Assembly: GCF_016458235.1 (NCBI RefSeq)
Contig: NZ_JAEMHK010000002.1
Location: forward strand, 62,001-126,000
Direction of reading: 5' to 3'
DNA: 64,000 bases
From: Geomonas propionica
GTDB lineage: Bacteria > Desulfobacterota > Desulfuromonadia > Geobacterales > Geobacteraceae
The first letter of the stretch is position 1. Every line of letters starts with the position of its first letter. This document shows positions 8,748 to 17,037 of the stretch, one piece after another. The notes beneath the pieces were generated by a model. The model saw nothing but the letters and a program-made list of their open reading frames with translations. It did no database searches and had not been told where the DNA came from. The position numbers and the translations under genes were made by a program.

Positions 8748-10997
8748 TCAGCCTGCCTTTTGTCCCAGCACCTCGGACAATTTCCGGCTCATCTCCACCA
8801 TCTTGTAAGGTTTTTGGATGAACCCGCAGAGCCCGGCTCCGGCCAGCTTCAGGCTCACCTCCTGCTCATTGTAGCCGCTGGACATGATCACCTTGACGTC
8901 GGGTTTCAGGGCGCGCAGGATCCGGAAGGTCTGCTCGCCGTCCAGGTTGGGCATGGTCAGGTCGAGCAGGACGCAGGTGATGTCGTCCATTTTCGCTCGG
9001 AACAGTTCCACCGCCTCGCGCCCGTCGCAGGCGAGCTTGACGCTGAAGCCGAGAGCCTGGAGCATGTCGCTCCCCAGAACCCGGATGCTTTCCTCGTCGT
9101 CGGCCAGGAGCACGGTGCCGCTGCCGCGCCAGAGAGGCTGTTCGGCCTGCGGCTCTGGTTGATCCGCCGCCTCCGCGATGCAGGGGAGTAGCAGCCGGAA
9201 GCTGCTCCCCCTCCCTTTCTCGCTGTAGACCTTGATGGCACCCTTGTGCGCCCGCACGATGCCGAGCACGGCCGCCATTCCCAGCCCGCGACCGGTGAAC
9301 TTGGTGGTAAAGAAGGGGTCGAAGATCTTCGGGATAACTTCACGCTCGATGCCGCATCCAGTGTCGGAGACCTCCAGCACCACGTAGCATCCCTCCGGCA
9401 ACCGGTCGTCGATCCAAGACTCCGAGAGGTAGCTGCGGTCGCACTGCATGCGCCTGGTGCTGATGGAAATGAAGCCGGTCCCCTCCTCCATCGCCTCGGA
9501 GGCATTGATGACGAGGTTGAGGATCACCTGGCGCAACTGGGTCACGTCGCCGCTGATGGCGGGCACTTCCGGCGCAAAGTTGTAGCGCAGCAGCGCCTTC
9601 TTGGAGATGGAGACCTCGAGCATGGGGCCCATGTCCTGCACCACCCGGTTCAAGTCAAGCTTCTCGATGACGAAGTTCCCCTTGCCGGAGTACGCAAGCA
9701 TCTGGCGCGCCAGGTCCGCCGCGCGGCTGGCGGCCTGCTCGATCTGGGCCAGGTTTTCGCATGCCGGTGAGTCGGGAGGAACCCGCAGCAGCGCCAGATC
9801 CGCGTTCCCCAGCACCACCATGAGGATGTTATTGAAGTCGTGGGCGATCCCCCCCGCCAGCACACCCAGGCTCTCCAGCTTCTGCACGTGGAGCATCTGG
9901 GCCTCGATCAGGCGCTTCTCCTGCTCCAGTCGTTTGCGCTCGGTCATATCCACAGCGATGAACATCAGGTGGTGCTTCCCCTCCACGTCGAAGCGCGATA
10001 TGAGACATTCCGTCTCCAGGGCGGCGCCGAAAGTCGAGGCCCCTGAGAACTCCTTGCTTCGGGTCTGGCCGTCGGCAAGAACCAGCTCTGCGACCTGGCG
10101 TACCCCCGTCTCCTCCCAGGATAGGATCTTGCGGAAATTCTGCGCGAGCATCTGCTCTATTCCGGCACCTACCATATCCGCCGCGGCTTGGTTAGCCTTG
10201 ACGCAGGCTCCGCTCTCCCCGTCGTAGACCAGGATGCCGGTCGGCGACGAGGCCAGCAGCGATTCCAACATGGCGAGGGCGCGGTCGCGGGCTTCTTCGA
10301 CCCTCTTCCTCTCGGTGATGTTGTCGTAGACGCCGAGAATGCCGACCACCTCGTCGTTTTCGTTACAGAGCGGGACCTTAGTGGTATCGACCCAGTGACG
10401 CTCGCCGCTGGCCTGAAGCTGCTGTTCGATGATGTGGTATTTGGCGCTGTTGCTGTCCATGACGCTGCGGTCATCGGAGCGGTAGGCATCGCTCTCCTCC
10501 CGCAGCCAGGGGAGATCGTAGTCGCTTTTGCCGCGGATCAACTCGGTCCGCTCCAGCCCTGCGGCCTGGGCGAAGACGATGTTGCACCCTTCATAGATGC
10601 TGTCCCTGTCCTTCCAAAATACGAACTGCGGGATGGTATCAATGATCTGCGCCAGCATGTTTCGCCCCTGCCGCAGCTCCTCCTCGGCCCGCTCCCGTAC
10701 CGCGAGTTCCTGTTTCAACTGCTCGTTGGCCCGGTGCAGCGCCTCGGTCCTCTCGGCCACCCTCTGCTCGAGCTCCTCCTTGGCGCGCCGCAACTCCTCT
10801 TCGACCTGGGCCTGCTTGCGGGCCTTGACCTGTGCGACCTTGCCAAAGACCAGCGCAAGCAGCGCGAACAGGCCGGCGGCGATTACCAGGTACAGCCAAT
10901 CTCCGTGCCAGTGCTCGGGCACAACCGCCGCGGCGAAGCAGGGCGACAGGCGCTTACAAGTGGAACTGCCGGTAGCGGTTCGTGATAGGTGCGGCAT
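8748..10997 (-). CDS. membrane-anchored PAS-PAS hybrid histidine kinase
   Basis: The start at 10997 is preferred because GGAG lies about 8 bases upstream; the frame extends 63 codons further without a ribosome site. The 749-residue product has one membrane helix (about 36-53), a charged coiled coil (60-112), PAS domain 1 (about 113-230, with WVDTTKVPLCNENDEVVGI and YDNITERKR), PAS domain 2 (about 243-355), a HisKA helix with His386 in GGIAHDFNN, a HATPase domain (DTGCGIE, GRGLGMA) and a C-terminal receiver (LLDLTMPNLDG). The single helix and lack of a large periplasmic domain suggest cytoplasmic sensing. The receiver would pass phosphate to an Hpt protein or control the kinase. The next gene on the same strand, at 12091, is another receiver protein and a possible partner. 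Confidence 0.9.
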   Translation of the reverse strand: MPHLSRTATGSSTCKRLSPCFAAAVVPEHWHGDWLYLVIAAGLFALLALVFGKVAQVKARKQAQVEEELRRAKEELEQRVAERTEALHRANEQLKQELAVRERAEEELRQGRNMLAQIIDTIPQFVFWKDRDSIYEGCNIVFAQAAGLERTELIRGKSDYDLPWLREESDAYRSDDRSVMDSNSAKYHIIEQQLQASGERHWVDTTKVPLCNENDEVVGILGVYDNITERKRVEEARDRALAMLESLLASSPTGILVYDGESGACVKANQAAADMVGAGIEQMLAQNFRKILSWEETGVRQVAELVLADGQTRSKEFSGASTFGAALETECLISRFDVEGKHHLMFIAVDMTERKRLEQEKRLIEAQMLHVQKLESLGVLAGGIAHDFNNILMVVLGNADLALLRVPPDSPACENLAQIEQAASRAADLARQMLAYSGKGNFVIEKLDLNRVVQDMGPMLEVSISKKALLRYNFAPEVPAISGDVTQLRQVILNLVINASEAMEEGTGFISISTRRMQCDRSYLSESWIDDRLPEGCYVVLEVSDTGCGIEREVIPKIFDPFFTTKFTGRGLGMAAVLGIVRAHKGAIKVYSEKGRGSSFRLLLPCIAEAADQPEPQAEQPLWRGSGTVLLADDEESIRVLGSDMLQALGFSVKLACDGREAVELFRAKMDDITCVLLDLTMPNLDGEQTFRILRALKPDVKVIMSSGYNEQEVSLKLAGAGLCGFIQKPYKMVEMSRKLSEVLGQKAG

Positions 10998-11212
10998 CTG
11001 CTCTCCTACTAGCTGCGGTGGGCGACCGGTGGCCGGCCCCGCACACGGGTGCAGCATGTGGAATAGAGGATAGAGTGATTGATTTTCTCTTCGGCTGGGG
11101 GCAGCTACTTCATTAGGAAAAAGCGGAGGGAAGACAGAGTGAGGAAAGATAGCGACGGGTGGACGCTGCCGCGGTGGCGCGTCCACCCGCCGTGGTACCA
11201 GGCTATGATGCC

Positions 11213-12091
11213 TCAGGCGGTCTTGCCGTAGAGGGCTTCCCTGCTGGCGAAGGCCCGCTTCACCCTGGTGAGAAGGCCGATTTCCTTGACCGGCTTCAAT
11301 ACGAAATCAAAGAACCCCTTTTCCAGGGCCTCCTTCTCCTCGTCGGGGGTGGCGGCCGCGGTCATAAGAATCACGGGCATGTAGCGGAACTCAGGGATGT
11401 TCTTGATGGCGAACAGGAACTCGTAGCCGCCGAGCTTGGGCATAACCTTGTCGGTGATTACCAGCTTCGGTTTCAAGGTGAAGATCTTGCTGAAAGCGTC
11501 CATGCCGTCTATGGCGGTTTCCACGGCGTATCCCTGGCGGGTCAGGATCTTGGCCACCATCTCGCGGGAGAGCTGGTCGTCCTCGACCAGGAGGATCGAC
11601 TTGCTCGCGGGACCGGCGATGGTCTGCCCGAGGTAGTGGCGCGCGATGGCGCGGTTGATCTCCAGCCGGGTGGAAACGTAGAGCACCAGCTTCACGTTGT
11701 GTTGCTCGGCGATGGAGGCGAAAAGCCGATCGGTGGTCGGATCGGACACGGCGAGCCCCAACCGGCCGTCGTCGAGCTTCAGCGGGAAGAGGCTGTGTTT
11801 TACTGCCATCTCCAGCGGGATCAGCTTGAGCACGTTGGGGGGATAGCTGTACTTGGCGAAGTCGACGATCTTCCTGACGCGGTACTGTATGGCCAGCGCC
11901 TCGGCGAGTTCCTCCGGAGTGACCAGGCCGATCACCTCCAGCAGTTCACCCAGGCGGATGTTCTTGCTCTTGGCATGGGCGATCAACCGGTCTACTGAGG
12001 CACGGGTCAACAGGCCGCGCTCGACGAAGATCTCCCCCAAGGGTTTGCGTGTTGTTTGTGGTGCGGCTATCGGCTGGATATCTGCGGTCAT
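11213..12091 (-). CDS. MshEN (GspE N-terminal-like) domain fused to a receiver domain
   Basis: The start at 12091 is preferred for its AGGAGAAGGA ribosome site. The 292-residue protein has an N-terminal region resembling the N-domain of type II/IV secretion ATPases (GspE/PilB/MshE). It contains tandem motifs of the c-di-GMP-binding MshEN form: LGEIFVERGLL and then RLGELLEVIGLVTPEELAEA ending in LAIQ. No ATPase core follows. A complete receiver domain (about 165-285) starts ILLVEDDQLS, has its acceptor in LVITDKVMPKLGG and ends with LKPVKE. It could integrate c-di-GMP with phosphorylation. The first motif is degenerate (Arg replaced by Pro, final Gln by His), so binding is an inference. Confidence 0.85.
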   Translation of the reverse strand: MTADIQPIAAPQTTRKPLGEIFVERGLLTRASVDRLIAHAKSKNIRLGELLEVIGLVTPEELAEALAIQYRVRKIVDFAKYSYPPNVLKLIPLEMAVKHSLFPLKLDDGRLGLAVSDPTTDRLFASIAEQHNVKLVLYVSTRLEINRAIARHYLGQTIAGPASKSILLVEDDQLSREMVAKILTRQGYAVETAIDGMDAFSKIFTLKPKLVITDKVMPKLGGYEFLFAIKNIPEFRYMPVILMTAAATPDEEKEALEKGFFDFVLKPVKEIGLLTRVKRAFASREALYGKTA

Positions 12092-12285
12092 GCGATCCTT
12101 CTCCTGCGGGCGGTGCTGCGATCGTAAGCGGTTGCTGCACTTTGTTTCGGTCACGGGAATTGATAAGGCCGTAGCGGGGCCACAGCCGGCGCCGAACCGG
12201 TGTGACCGGGCGCGTGAATTTCAATAATGAGAGCGGAACAGGTTGAAAGTCAATGCCTTTATCGGCAAGAACGGCGAAAAGGTGA

Positions 12286-12933
12286 TCAAGAAATGATGAG
12301 CTCGTCGGAAAGCTCGTTGCGGTCGTCTTCCCCGCGCGGAAAATGCCGCTCGAGCTCGTTGCCGCAGGCCTCAATCACCTCGCAGACAGCCTGTGCACCG
12401 CGGCCGTCCCGCAGCCCCTGCGCCAGCCTTTCGGCCAAGGTTTTCCAGTACCCCGGCGGGATCTTCTCGTTGATGCCGCGATCACCCACGATCCAGACCT
12501 TGCGCTCCAGAAGGGATATGAAGATGAGGATGCCGGTCTCCTTGCGGGTCCGGTACAATCCCTGCTGGTAAAATGCGACCAGTGCCCTTTCGCTCACGGC
12601 CTCGGCCAGGCGCCTGGGGCCGACGAAGGAGAGCTTCAGATGCGGGAAGCGACGAAAGAAGAAGAGCAGCGGGAAGTAGAGCAGGAAGACAACGGGGATG
12701 TAGGTCCAAATTGTGACGTGATGTAAAAGAACGGCGACCGCCACGCCGACGAAGCCGGACAGGAGCAGCGCGCCGAGCGCCTCCGCCTCGCGGTAGCGGT
12801 CACTCTCGGACACCACCATGGTCGCGATCTCGCCGCTGGAGCGAGCCTCGGCGCGGGCTACCGCCTGGCTGATGGACTCCTTGTCGGCGCTGCTGAAATA
12901 GTTGTGAGCTAACGATTTATGCGTAAGGTCCAT
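12286..12933 (-). CDS. TPM-domain membrane protein (second TPM gene of the lemA operon)
   Basis: The 215-residue protein begins with a helical cytoplasmic segment, has two adjacent membrane helices (about 53-90), and ends with a TPM-type domain (LIFISLLERKVWIVGDRGIN, YWKTLAERLAQGLRDG). TPM domains (TLP18.3/Psb32/MOLO-1) are found in proteins linked to photosystem repair, phosphatase activity or membrane-protein handling, so no reaction is assigned. Its ATG overlaps the stop of the upstream TPM gene in a TAATG junction, so the two are translationally coupled. Together with lemA upstream this makes a lemA-TPM-TPM operon, an arrangement common in bacteria. Confidence 0.85.
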   Translation of the reverse strand: MDLTHKSLAHNYFSSADKESISQAVARAEARSSGEIATMVVSESDRYREAEALGALLLSGFVGVAVAVLLHHVTIWTYIPVVFLLYFPLLFFFRRFPHLKLSFVGPRRLAEAVSERALVAFYQQGLYRTRKETGILIFISLLERKVWIVGDRGINEKIPPGYWKTLAERLAQGLRDGRGAQAVCEVIEACGNELERHFPRGEDDRNELSDELIIS

Positions 12934-13802
12934 TACCAGTCTCCCGAGGCACCACCGCCGCCAAAGCTGCCGCCACCGCCGGAGAATCCTCCCCCTCCCC
13001 CGCCGAAACCACCGAAGCCGCCTCCCCCGCCGAAGCCGCCGAAGAAGGGTGGGCCACCCATGAAGCCCCCGCGTCCGCCGGAGGAGAAGAGGAAGGCGAT
13101 GAAAAGACCGCCCAGGAAGCCTACCACGGCAAGGATCCCCAATAGGAGTACCGACATCCCTGAGAACGAGATGAAAGCGGCGATGGGGAGGCCAACCGCA
13201 CCGGCGACCCCGCCGAGGAAACGCGAAATTCCGCCGAGGAAGACGGAGGCGACCAGCACGAAGAGGAGCAGCGTCAATATGGGAGGAGCGCCCTTCTTGC
13301 CGTGGCGCAGGTCGGTGGGCTGAGACTGGTACACTCCGCGCACCGTCGCCATTATGGCGTCCACACCGCGGGAGATTCCCTGGTCGAAGTCACCGCGCTT
13401 GAAGGCGGGTGTCATCTCGTTGCGGATGATGCGTCCGGACATGAGGTCGGTCAGTTTCCCTTCCAGACCCCGTCCCACCTCGATGCGGATCTTGCGGTCG
13501 TTCTTGGCCACCAGGAGCAGCGCGCCGTTGTCCTTACCCTTCTGCCCCAGTTGCCACTTCTCCACCACCTTGATGGCGTACTGCTCCAGCACCTCCCCCT
13601 CCAGACTCGGGATGGTGAGTACCACGATCTGGGTCGAGTCGCTCTGCTCGAAGGCTGCAAGCTCGGACTCCAACTGCTGTGCCATTTGCGGCGAAAGCAT
13701 CGAGGCGTAATCGTTCACGTGGCTGCGCAGGGGCGGGACTTCCGCCGCGGCGCAGACATGGACGGTCAGCAAGAATGTGAGGAGCAAAAACAGCTTTTTC
13801 AT
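12933..13802 (-). CDS. secreted TPM-domain protein with Gly-rich tail (YgcG family)
   Basis: The 289-residue protein has a signal peptide (about 1-20, ending CAAAEVPP) and a TPM domain (about 28-160) with QIVVLTIPSLEG, LLVAKNDRKIRIEVGRGLEG and IIRNEMTPAFKRGDFDQGI. Two membrane helices follow (about 175-240). A glycine/phenylalanine low-complexity tail (about 245-285) ends GASGDW. This layout is that of the YgcG-type TPM proteins that accompany LemA. The TPM domain is predicted to lie outside the cytoplasmic membrane. The stop overlaps the start of the next gene. Confidence 0.9.
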   Translation of the reverse strand: MKKLFLLLTFLLTVHVCAAAEVPPLRSHVNDYASMLSPQMAQQLESELAAFEQSDSTQIVVLTIPSLEGEVLEQYAIKVVEKWQLGQKGKDNGALLLVAKNDRKIRIEVGRGLEGKLTDLMSGRIIRNEMTPAFKRGDFDQGISRGVDAIMATVRGVYQSQPTDLRHGKKGAPPILTLLLFVLVASVFLGGISRFLGGVAGAVGLPIAAFISFSGMSVLLLGILAVVGFLGGLFIAFLFSSGGRGGFMGGPPFFGGFGGGGGFGGFGGGGGGFSGGGGSFGGGGASGDW

Positions 13803-13820
13803 ACACGCCCCAGGTAAAGC

Positions 13821-13900
13821 AGATTGAGATCAAGACTAAGATTAAGGTGAAGAAAAGTGCCTACCCGCATTCCCTCAGTCTTAATCTCAGTCTTAATCTA
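13821..13900. repeat. short repeat with AGTCTTAATCT units in both orientations
   Basis: CAGTCTTAATCT occurs twice in direct repeat at 13875-13900, and related reverse-complement sequence (AAGACTAAGATTAAGG) lies at 13832-13847. Together they can fold into an imperfect hairpin. The element sits between lemA and the first TPM gene and could affect read-through or mRNA processing between them. It has no coding capacity. Confidence 0.65.
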
Positions 13901-13906
13901 GCCTCT

Positions 13907-14491
13907 CTAGAACTTGATCTTGGGCGCCACCTTGGCCCCCTCTTCCGCCTTGAAGGGCTCCTTGCGCTGCAGGTGCAGCATCATGGAGTTGGTGAGCGAG
14001 TTCGGGAAGGTCCTGATGGTGGTGTTGAAATCCTGCACCGCCTGGTTGTAGCGCACGCGCGCCACGTTGATCCGGTTCTCGGTTCCCTCCAGCTGGTTCT
14101 GGAGGTCCATGAAGTTTTGGTTCGCCTTCAGGTCCGGATAGCGCTCCACCACGACCATGAGGCGCGACAGGGCGCCGCTCAACTGCGACTGGGCCTGCTG
14201 GAAGTTCTGCATGGTCTTGGGATCGTTGATGGCGTCCTTGGAAACCTGCATGGACCCCACCTTGGCGCGCGCCTCGGTGACGGCCTTCAGGGTGTCGGCC
14301 TCGTGCTTGGCGTATCCTTTGACGACTTCGACCAGGTTCGGCACCAGGTCGGCGCGGCGCTGGTAGGAAGCCTCGACATCACCCCAGGCAGCGAACACCG
14401 CCTCTTCCTTGGCCTGCATCGTGTTGTAGCCGCAACCGGATAGGGCGGCGAGGGTGAATAACGACAGCAACAATAACGTCAAGCGTTTCAT
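13907..14491 (-). CDS. lemA: LemA family lipoprotein
   Basis: The 194-residue product starts with a lipoprotein signal whose lipobox is LSGC (Cys20), so it is predicted to be lipid-anchored on the outer face of the inner membrane or in the outer membrane. The mature part is the helical LemA domain: [44 protein letters not shown] and [13 protein letters not shown] are hallmark segments. LemA proteins are widely linked to TPM-domain proteins, and two TPM genes follow on the same strand. The biochemical role of LemA is not settled. Start ATG follows AAGGAGGAAAG. Confidence 0.95.
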   Translation of the reverse strand: MKRLTLLLLSLFTLAALSGCGYNTMQAKEEAVFAAWGDVEASYQRRADLVPNLVEVVKGYAKHEADTLKAVTEARAKVGSMQVSKDAINDPKTMQNFQQAQSQLSGALSRLMVVVERYPDLKANQNFMDLQNQLEGTENRINVARVRYNQAVQDFNTTIRTFPNSLTNSMMLHLQRKEPFKAEEGAKVAPKIKF

Positions 14492-14582
14492 GATCTTTCC
14501 TCCTTGAATGGCATGAGCACAATAATAATCATCGAAGGGGCAATTGTCATCCTGAAAGGTTAAAAATCAGTAAAAGCTAAAA

Positions 14583-14695
14583 GCGGTTACGCAAAGGACA
14601 CAAAGAATCCGCGATGTGCGCGAAGTATGACACAATACCGGACGAATCGTTTCTTTGAACTCTTCGCGGATTCTTCGCGCGCTTTGCGTAACTGC
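14583..14695. repeat. imperfect inverted repeat element (113 bp)
   Basis: The left arm (14583-14613) starts GCGGTTACGCAAAG and ends GAATCCGCG; the right arm (14665-14695) is its near reverse complement, CGCGGATTC ... CTTTGCGTAACTGC. The element lies between the convergent-free 3' end of the glycosidase gene and the lemA promoter region. Its size and layout match the element at 5764-5874, suggesting one structural class of dispersed palindromes. Confidence 0.75.
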
Positions 14696-14717
14696 TTCAG
14701 GTTGATTGTCTTTGCCT

Positions 14718-15941
14718 TTAAGCGAAGATACGGGCACCGCACAGGACTGTGCGGTAGGCGAGAATATAGAGAGCGGCATTCCAGGATTGCCGCGGCATCC
14801 CCATGGGCTGGCCCGTTTGACCTTGAAACCATTCATTGAACTCCCAGCCGTTAACCTTGCAGCTATTTGCGACTTTGAGCAATTCGGCGCGGGCCAAAGA
14901 CCGCTCTCCAAGGGAAGCCAGCAGGATGACCCAGAAGCCGCCGACGAAGGGCCAGGCGCCGCCGTTGTGGTACTGCCAGGGGAGGTTTTGCCGATGGCGC
15001 TGCATGTAGGGACGCCAGCGCGGCGAGCCCACCTCGATCGGGGCCCCCACCACGCGCACCGGGTGCGGGTCGTTGGCGTTCAAGGCGGTAACCGCCGCCA
15101 CCATCTTGCAGGCGTCGGAACGAGCCCCCAGACCGGTGAGGTAAGCGAGGATGTTGCCGAAAATGTCGATCTCCTCTCCCCAGAAGGAGAAGTTCACGTA
15201 GCTCAGCAAAAAAGGCTCCGGGCGGCAGCGGTTGCGGATGTAGTGGCGCAGGAGCCGGACCCGCTTCTGATCCGGTACGGCGTTGTCGAAAGGGTTGAAG
15301 ATGAGCCGCGCAAAGCGCTGCGTTTCCCGGGTGGTCGGAAGGTCGTACAGCCGCTTGGTCCAGTACCAGAGGGCGTTGCTGTAGAGGACAAAGCCGCTTC
15401 TAGGCATTATGTCGGCCCAGTCGGAGCAGTCATTTTGTTGCAGCAGGTACCATCCCTGGTGTTCCTGGCATTCCAGCCAGTTCAGGGCTCGCACCACGTG
15501 GGCGGAGAGCCGCGTTGACAGGCCCAGTTGCGGCGCCACCCGATCCACGAAGTGAACCGCGATCAGCCACCAGATGGTGGCGTCCACGCATCCGGCGTAC
15601 CAGAAGTCGACCTCGGCGAGTTCCGGCTTCACGAACTTCGGGATCTGGCCGTTGCGGGCCTGGTGCCGCGCCAAGGTCAATAGCCCCGCCTCGGCAGACT
15701 GGAGCAGCTCCGGGTCACCGGAAAGGGCCATCCCCAGGGCGCAGATGGCGGCGTCGCGGCCGAAGATGGAATCGTAGTTGCGCCCGGAGGACTTGGGGGT
15801 GCGCGCTGAGGCAAGCACGCCGGCCGGCGTCGAGTTCTCCCGCAACAGGCGCAGTGCTTCCCGGTAACACTCATCGAGCAGGAGGGTCTCGTCGTCCCGC
15901 CACGACGCGAACTGGTCTGCGCTGCAGGTATCCGCCGTCAC
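14718..15941 (-). CDS. GH100-like (alpha/alpha)6-barrel glycosidase
   Basis: The GTG at 15941 overlaps the stop of the phosphoesterase gene (GTGA), so translational coupling is likely; the frame is open 30 codons further upstream inside that gene. The 407-residue product has the pattern of family GH100 neutral invertases and related glycogen-debranching-type barrels: YDSIFGRDAAICALGMAL near the N-terminus, DCSDWADIMPRSGFVLYSNALWY in the middle, and EFNEWFQGQ ahead of SWNAALYI at the end. Asp and Glu in DWAD and EFNEW are candidate catalytic residues. It has no signal peptide and is probably cytoplasmic. Substrate is uncertain: sucrose-type fructosides or an alpha-glucan are the main options. 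Confidence 0.75.
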   Translation of the reverse strand: MTADTCSADQFASWRDDETLLLDECYREALRLLRENSTPAGVLASARTPKSSGRNYDSIFGRDAAICALGMALSGDPELLQSAEAGLLTLARHQARNGQIPKFVKPELAEVDFWYAGCVDATIWWLIAVHFVDRVAPQLGLSTRLSAHVVRALNWLECQEHQGWYLLQQNDCSDWADIMPRSGFVLYSNALWYWTKRLYDLPTTRETQRFARLIFNPFDNAVPDQKRVRLLRHYIRNRCRPEPFLLSYVNFSFWGEEIDIFGNILAYLTGLGARSDACKMVAAVTALNANDPHPVRVVGAPIEVGSPRWRPYMQRHRQNLPWQYHNGGAWPFVGGFWVILLASLGERSLARAELLKVANSCKVNGWEFNEWFQGQTGQPMGMPRQSWNAALYILAYRTVLCGARIFA

Positions 15942-16765
15942 TTGAGTTGCACCATCTGGTAGCTCACCTTCCCCTTTTTTACCCGGACCACGATGATGTG
16001 GTTGACCCTCTCGCCGTAGCGGCTCATCCATACCAACGGCGCGCCGGCACCACCGGAGATAAAGGCGGGCACGCCGCCGAAAATGGTCTCGTCGTAGAGA
16101 TGGGAGTGGGCGAAGAAGAGGCCTCGCACGGTCGGCGCAGCTGCGATCACCTGCTCCAGTTCCGCCGCCCCCTTGGTGAAGCTATGACCCCGCCATCGCT
16201 TGGTTTCGGGGGGGACGTGCATGGCGACGAAAGTGGATCCGGGGGCGGAGGCGAGCTCCTTACTCAGATAGTCGAGCTCCGCGGGAGAGAGTGCCTCGTT
16301 CGAGTTGTCCAGGGCGACCACCTTAAGCCCCAGACGCGGCACCGAAAACGCAAAATACGAGGGACCGATCTCCTTGGTGAAGAACTTCGGGTTCTCGTGG
16401 TTGCCCGGCACTACGAAGACGGGGATCCCGGGAATGTGTCTCTGGAGTAGCTTGAGGAAGCTTGCGGTTTCCTCCTCGCCCCCTTCGGCGGAATAGTCCC
16501 CGCCATGCAGAATGAAGAGCGGGTTGAAGCCGGCGGCGGCCGTCAGCGCCTTTTTGAAGACGACGTCGTTACCGCGGCTGTCCCCCATGACCACGAAGCA
16601 GTAGTCATCGGTCGCCGCGTGACGGGATCTTTCCTCTAACTGTGCGCTGGAGCGATGATACAGGGTATCGGCGTAGGAAACTGCAGGAAGGAACAGGGAA
16701 AGAAGAAGCAGGAGACCGATCAATGGCCCCCTGCCCTGGGTGGTGGTTTCAGCTGTTGACCACAT
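15938..16765 (-). CDS. secreted calcineurin-like metallophosphoesterase
   Basis: The ATG at 16765 gives 275 residues beginning with a signal peptide or signal anchor (hydrophobic residues about 15-30, ending VSYADT), so the enzyme is predicted periplasmic. All metal-ligand blocks of the calcineurin-like fold are present in order: GDSRG, GGDYS, PGNHE, MHVPPE and AHSH. These bind two metals and hydrolyse phosphoesters; the substrate cannot be read from sequence. A longer reading begins at TTG 16807. Its start overlaps the end of the small Cys-rich ORF, and its stop overlaps the glycosidase start, so three frames are linked head to tail. Confidence 0.85.
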   Translation of the reverse strand: MWSTAETTTQGRGPLIGLLLLLSLFLPAVSYADTLYHRSSAQLEERSRHAATDDYCFVVMGDSRGNDVVFKKALTAAAGFNPLFILHGGDYSAEGGEEETASFLKLLQRHIPGIPVFVVPGNHENPKFFTKEIGPSYFAFSVPRLGLKVVALDNSNEALSPAELDYLSKELASAPGSTFVAMHVPPETKRWRGHSFTKGAAELEQVIAAAPTVRGLFFAHSHLYDETIFGGVPAFISGGAGAPLVWMSRYGERVNHIIVVRVKKGKVSYQMVQLK

Positions 16766-16919
16766 ACTGCCTGTTGCTCTCGATGCAGAGCTTGCACAAT
16801 TTTTCAATACTGGCTACCTGGCTCTCAGTCAATCCGGTTGTGTCTGGTAGGCGAAAGGTGCGGCAATCACAGCAACAGCAAAGCATACCAAGGTCAAGTC
16901 CGAGATCCTCTTCAAGCAT
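16749..16919 (-). CDS. small Cys-rich ORF (56 residues), possible metal-binding protein
   Basis: An ATG at 16919 opens a 56-codon frame ending in TGA at 16749. The product has seven cysteines: a cluster CCCCDC at residues 14-19, then CKLC at 42-45. This looks like a metal- or cluster-binding microprotein. It overlaps the 5' end of the phosphoesterase gene by 17 bases in a different frame, as expected for coupled genes. Against it: the upstream ribosome site is weak (GGGGGCGCAG), codon use is less GC3-biased than in neighbours, and I do not recognise the family. Confidence 0.45.
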   Translation of the reverse strand: MLEEDLGLDLGMLCCCCDCRTFRLPDTTGLTESQVASIEKLCKLCIESNRQYVVNS

Positions 16920-17037
16920 CACTGCGCCCCCAACAGAGATTTGGATGATCTAATGTTTTGGCATGCTATCACAGTTGCCAATAGCACGCAACATCTTTGA
17001 AGTTCAGACAGAGATCAATAGCGGATCTGGTGCTGGA

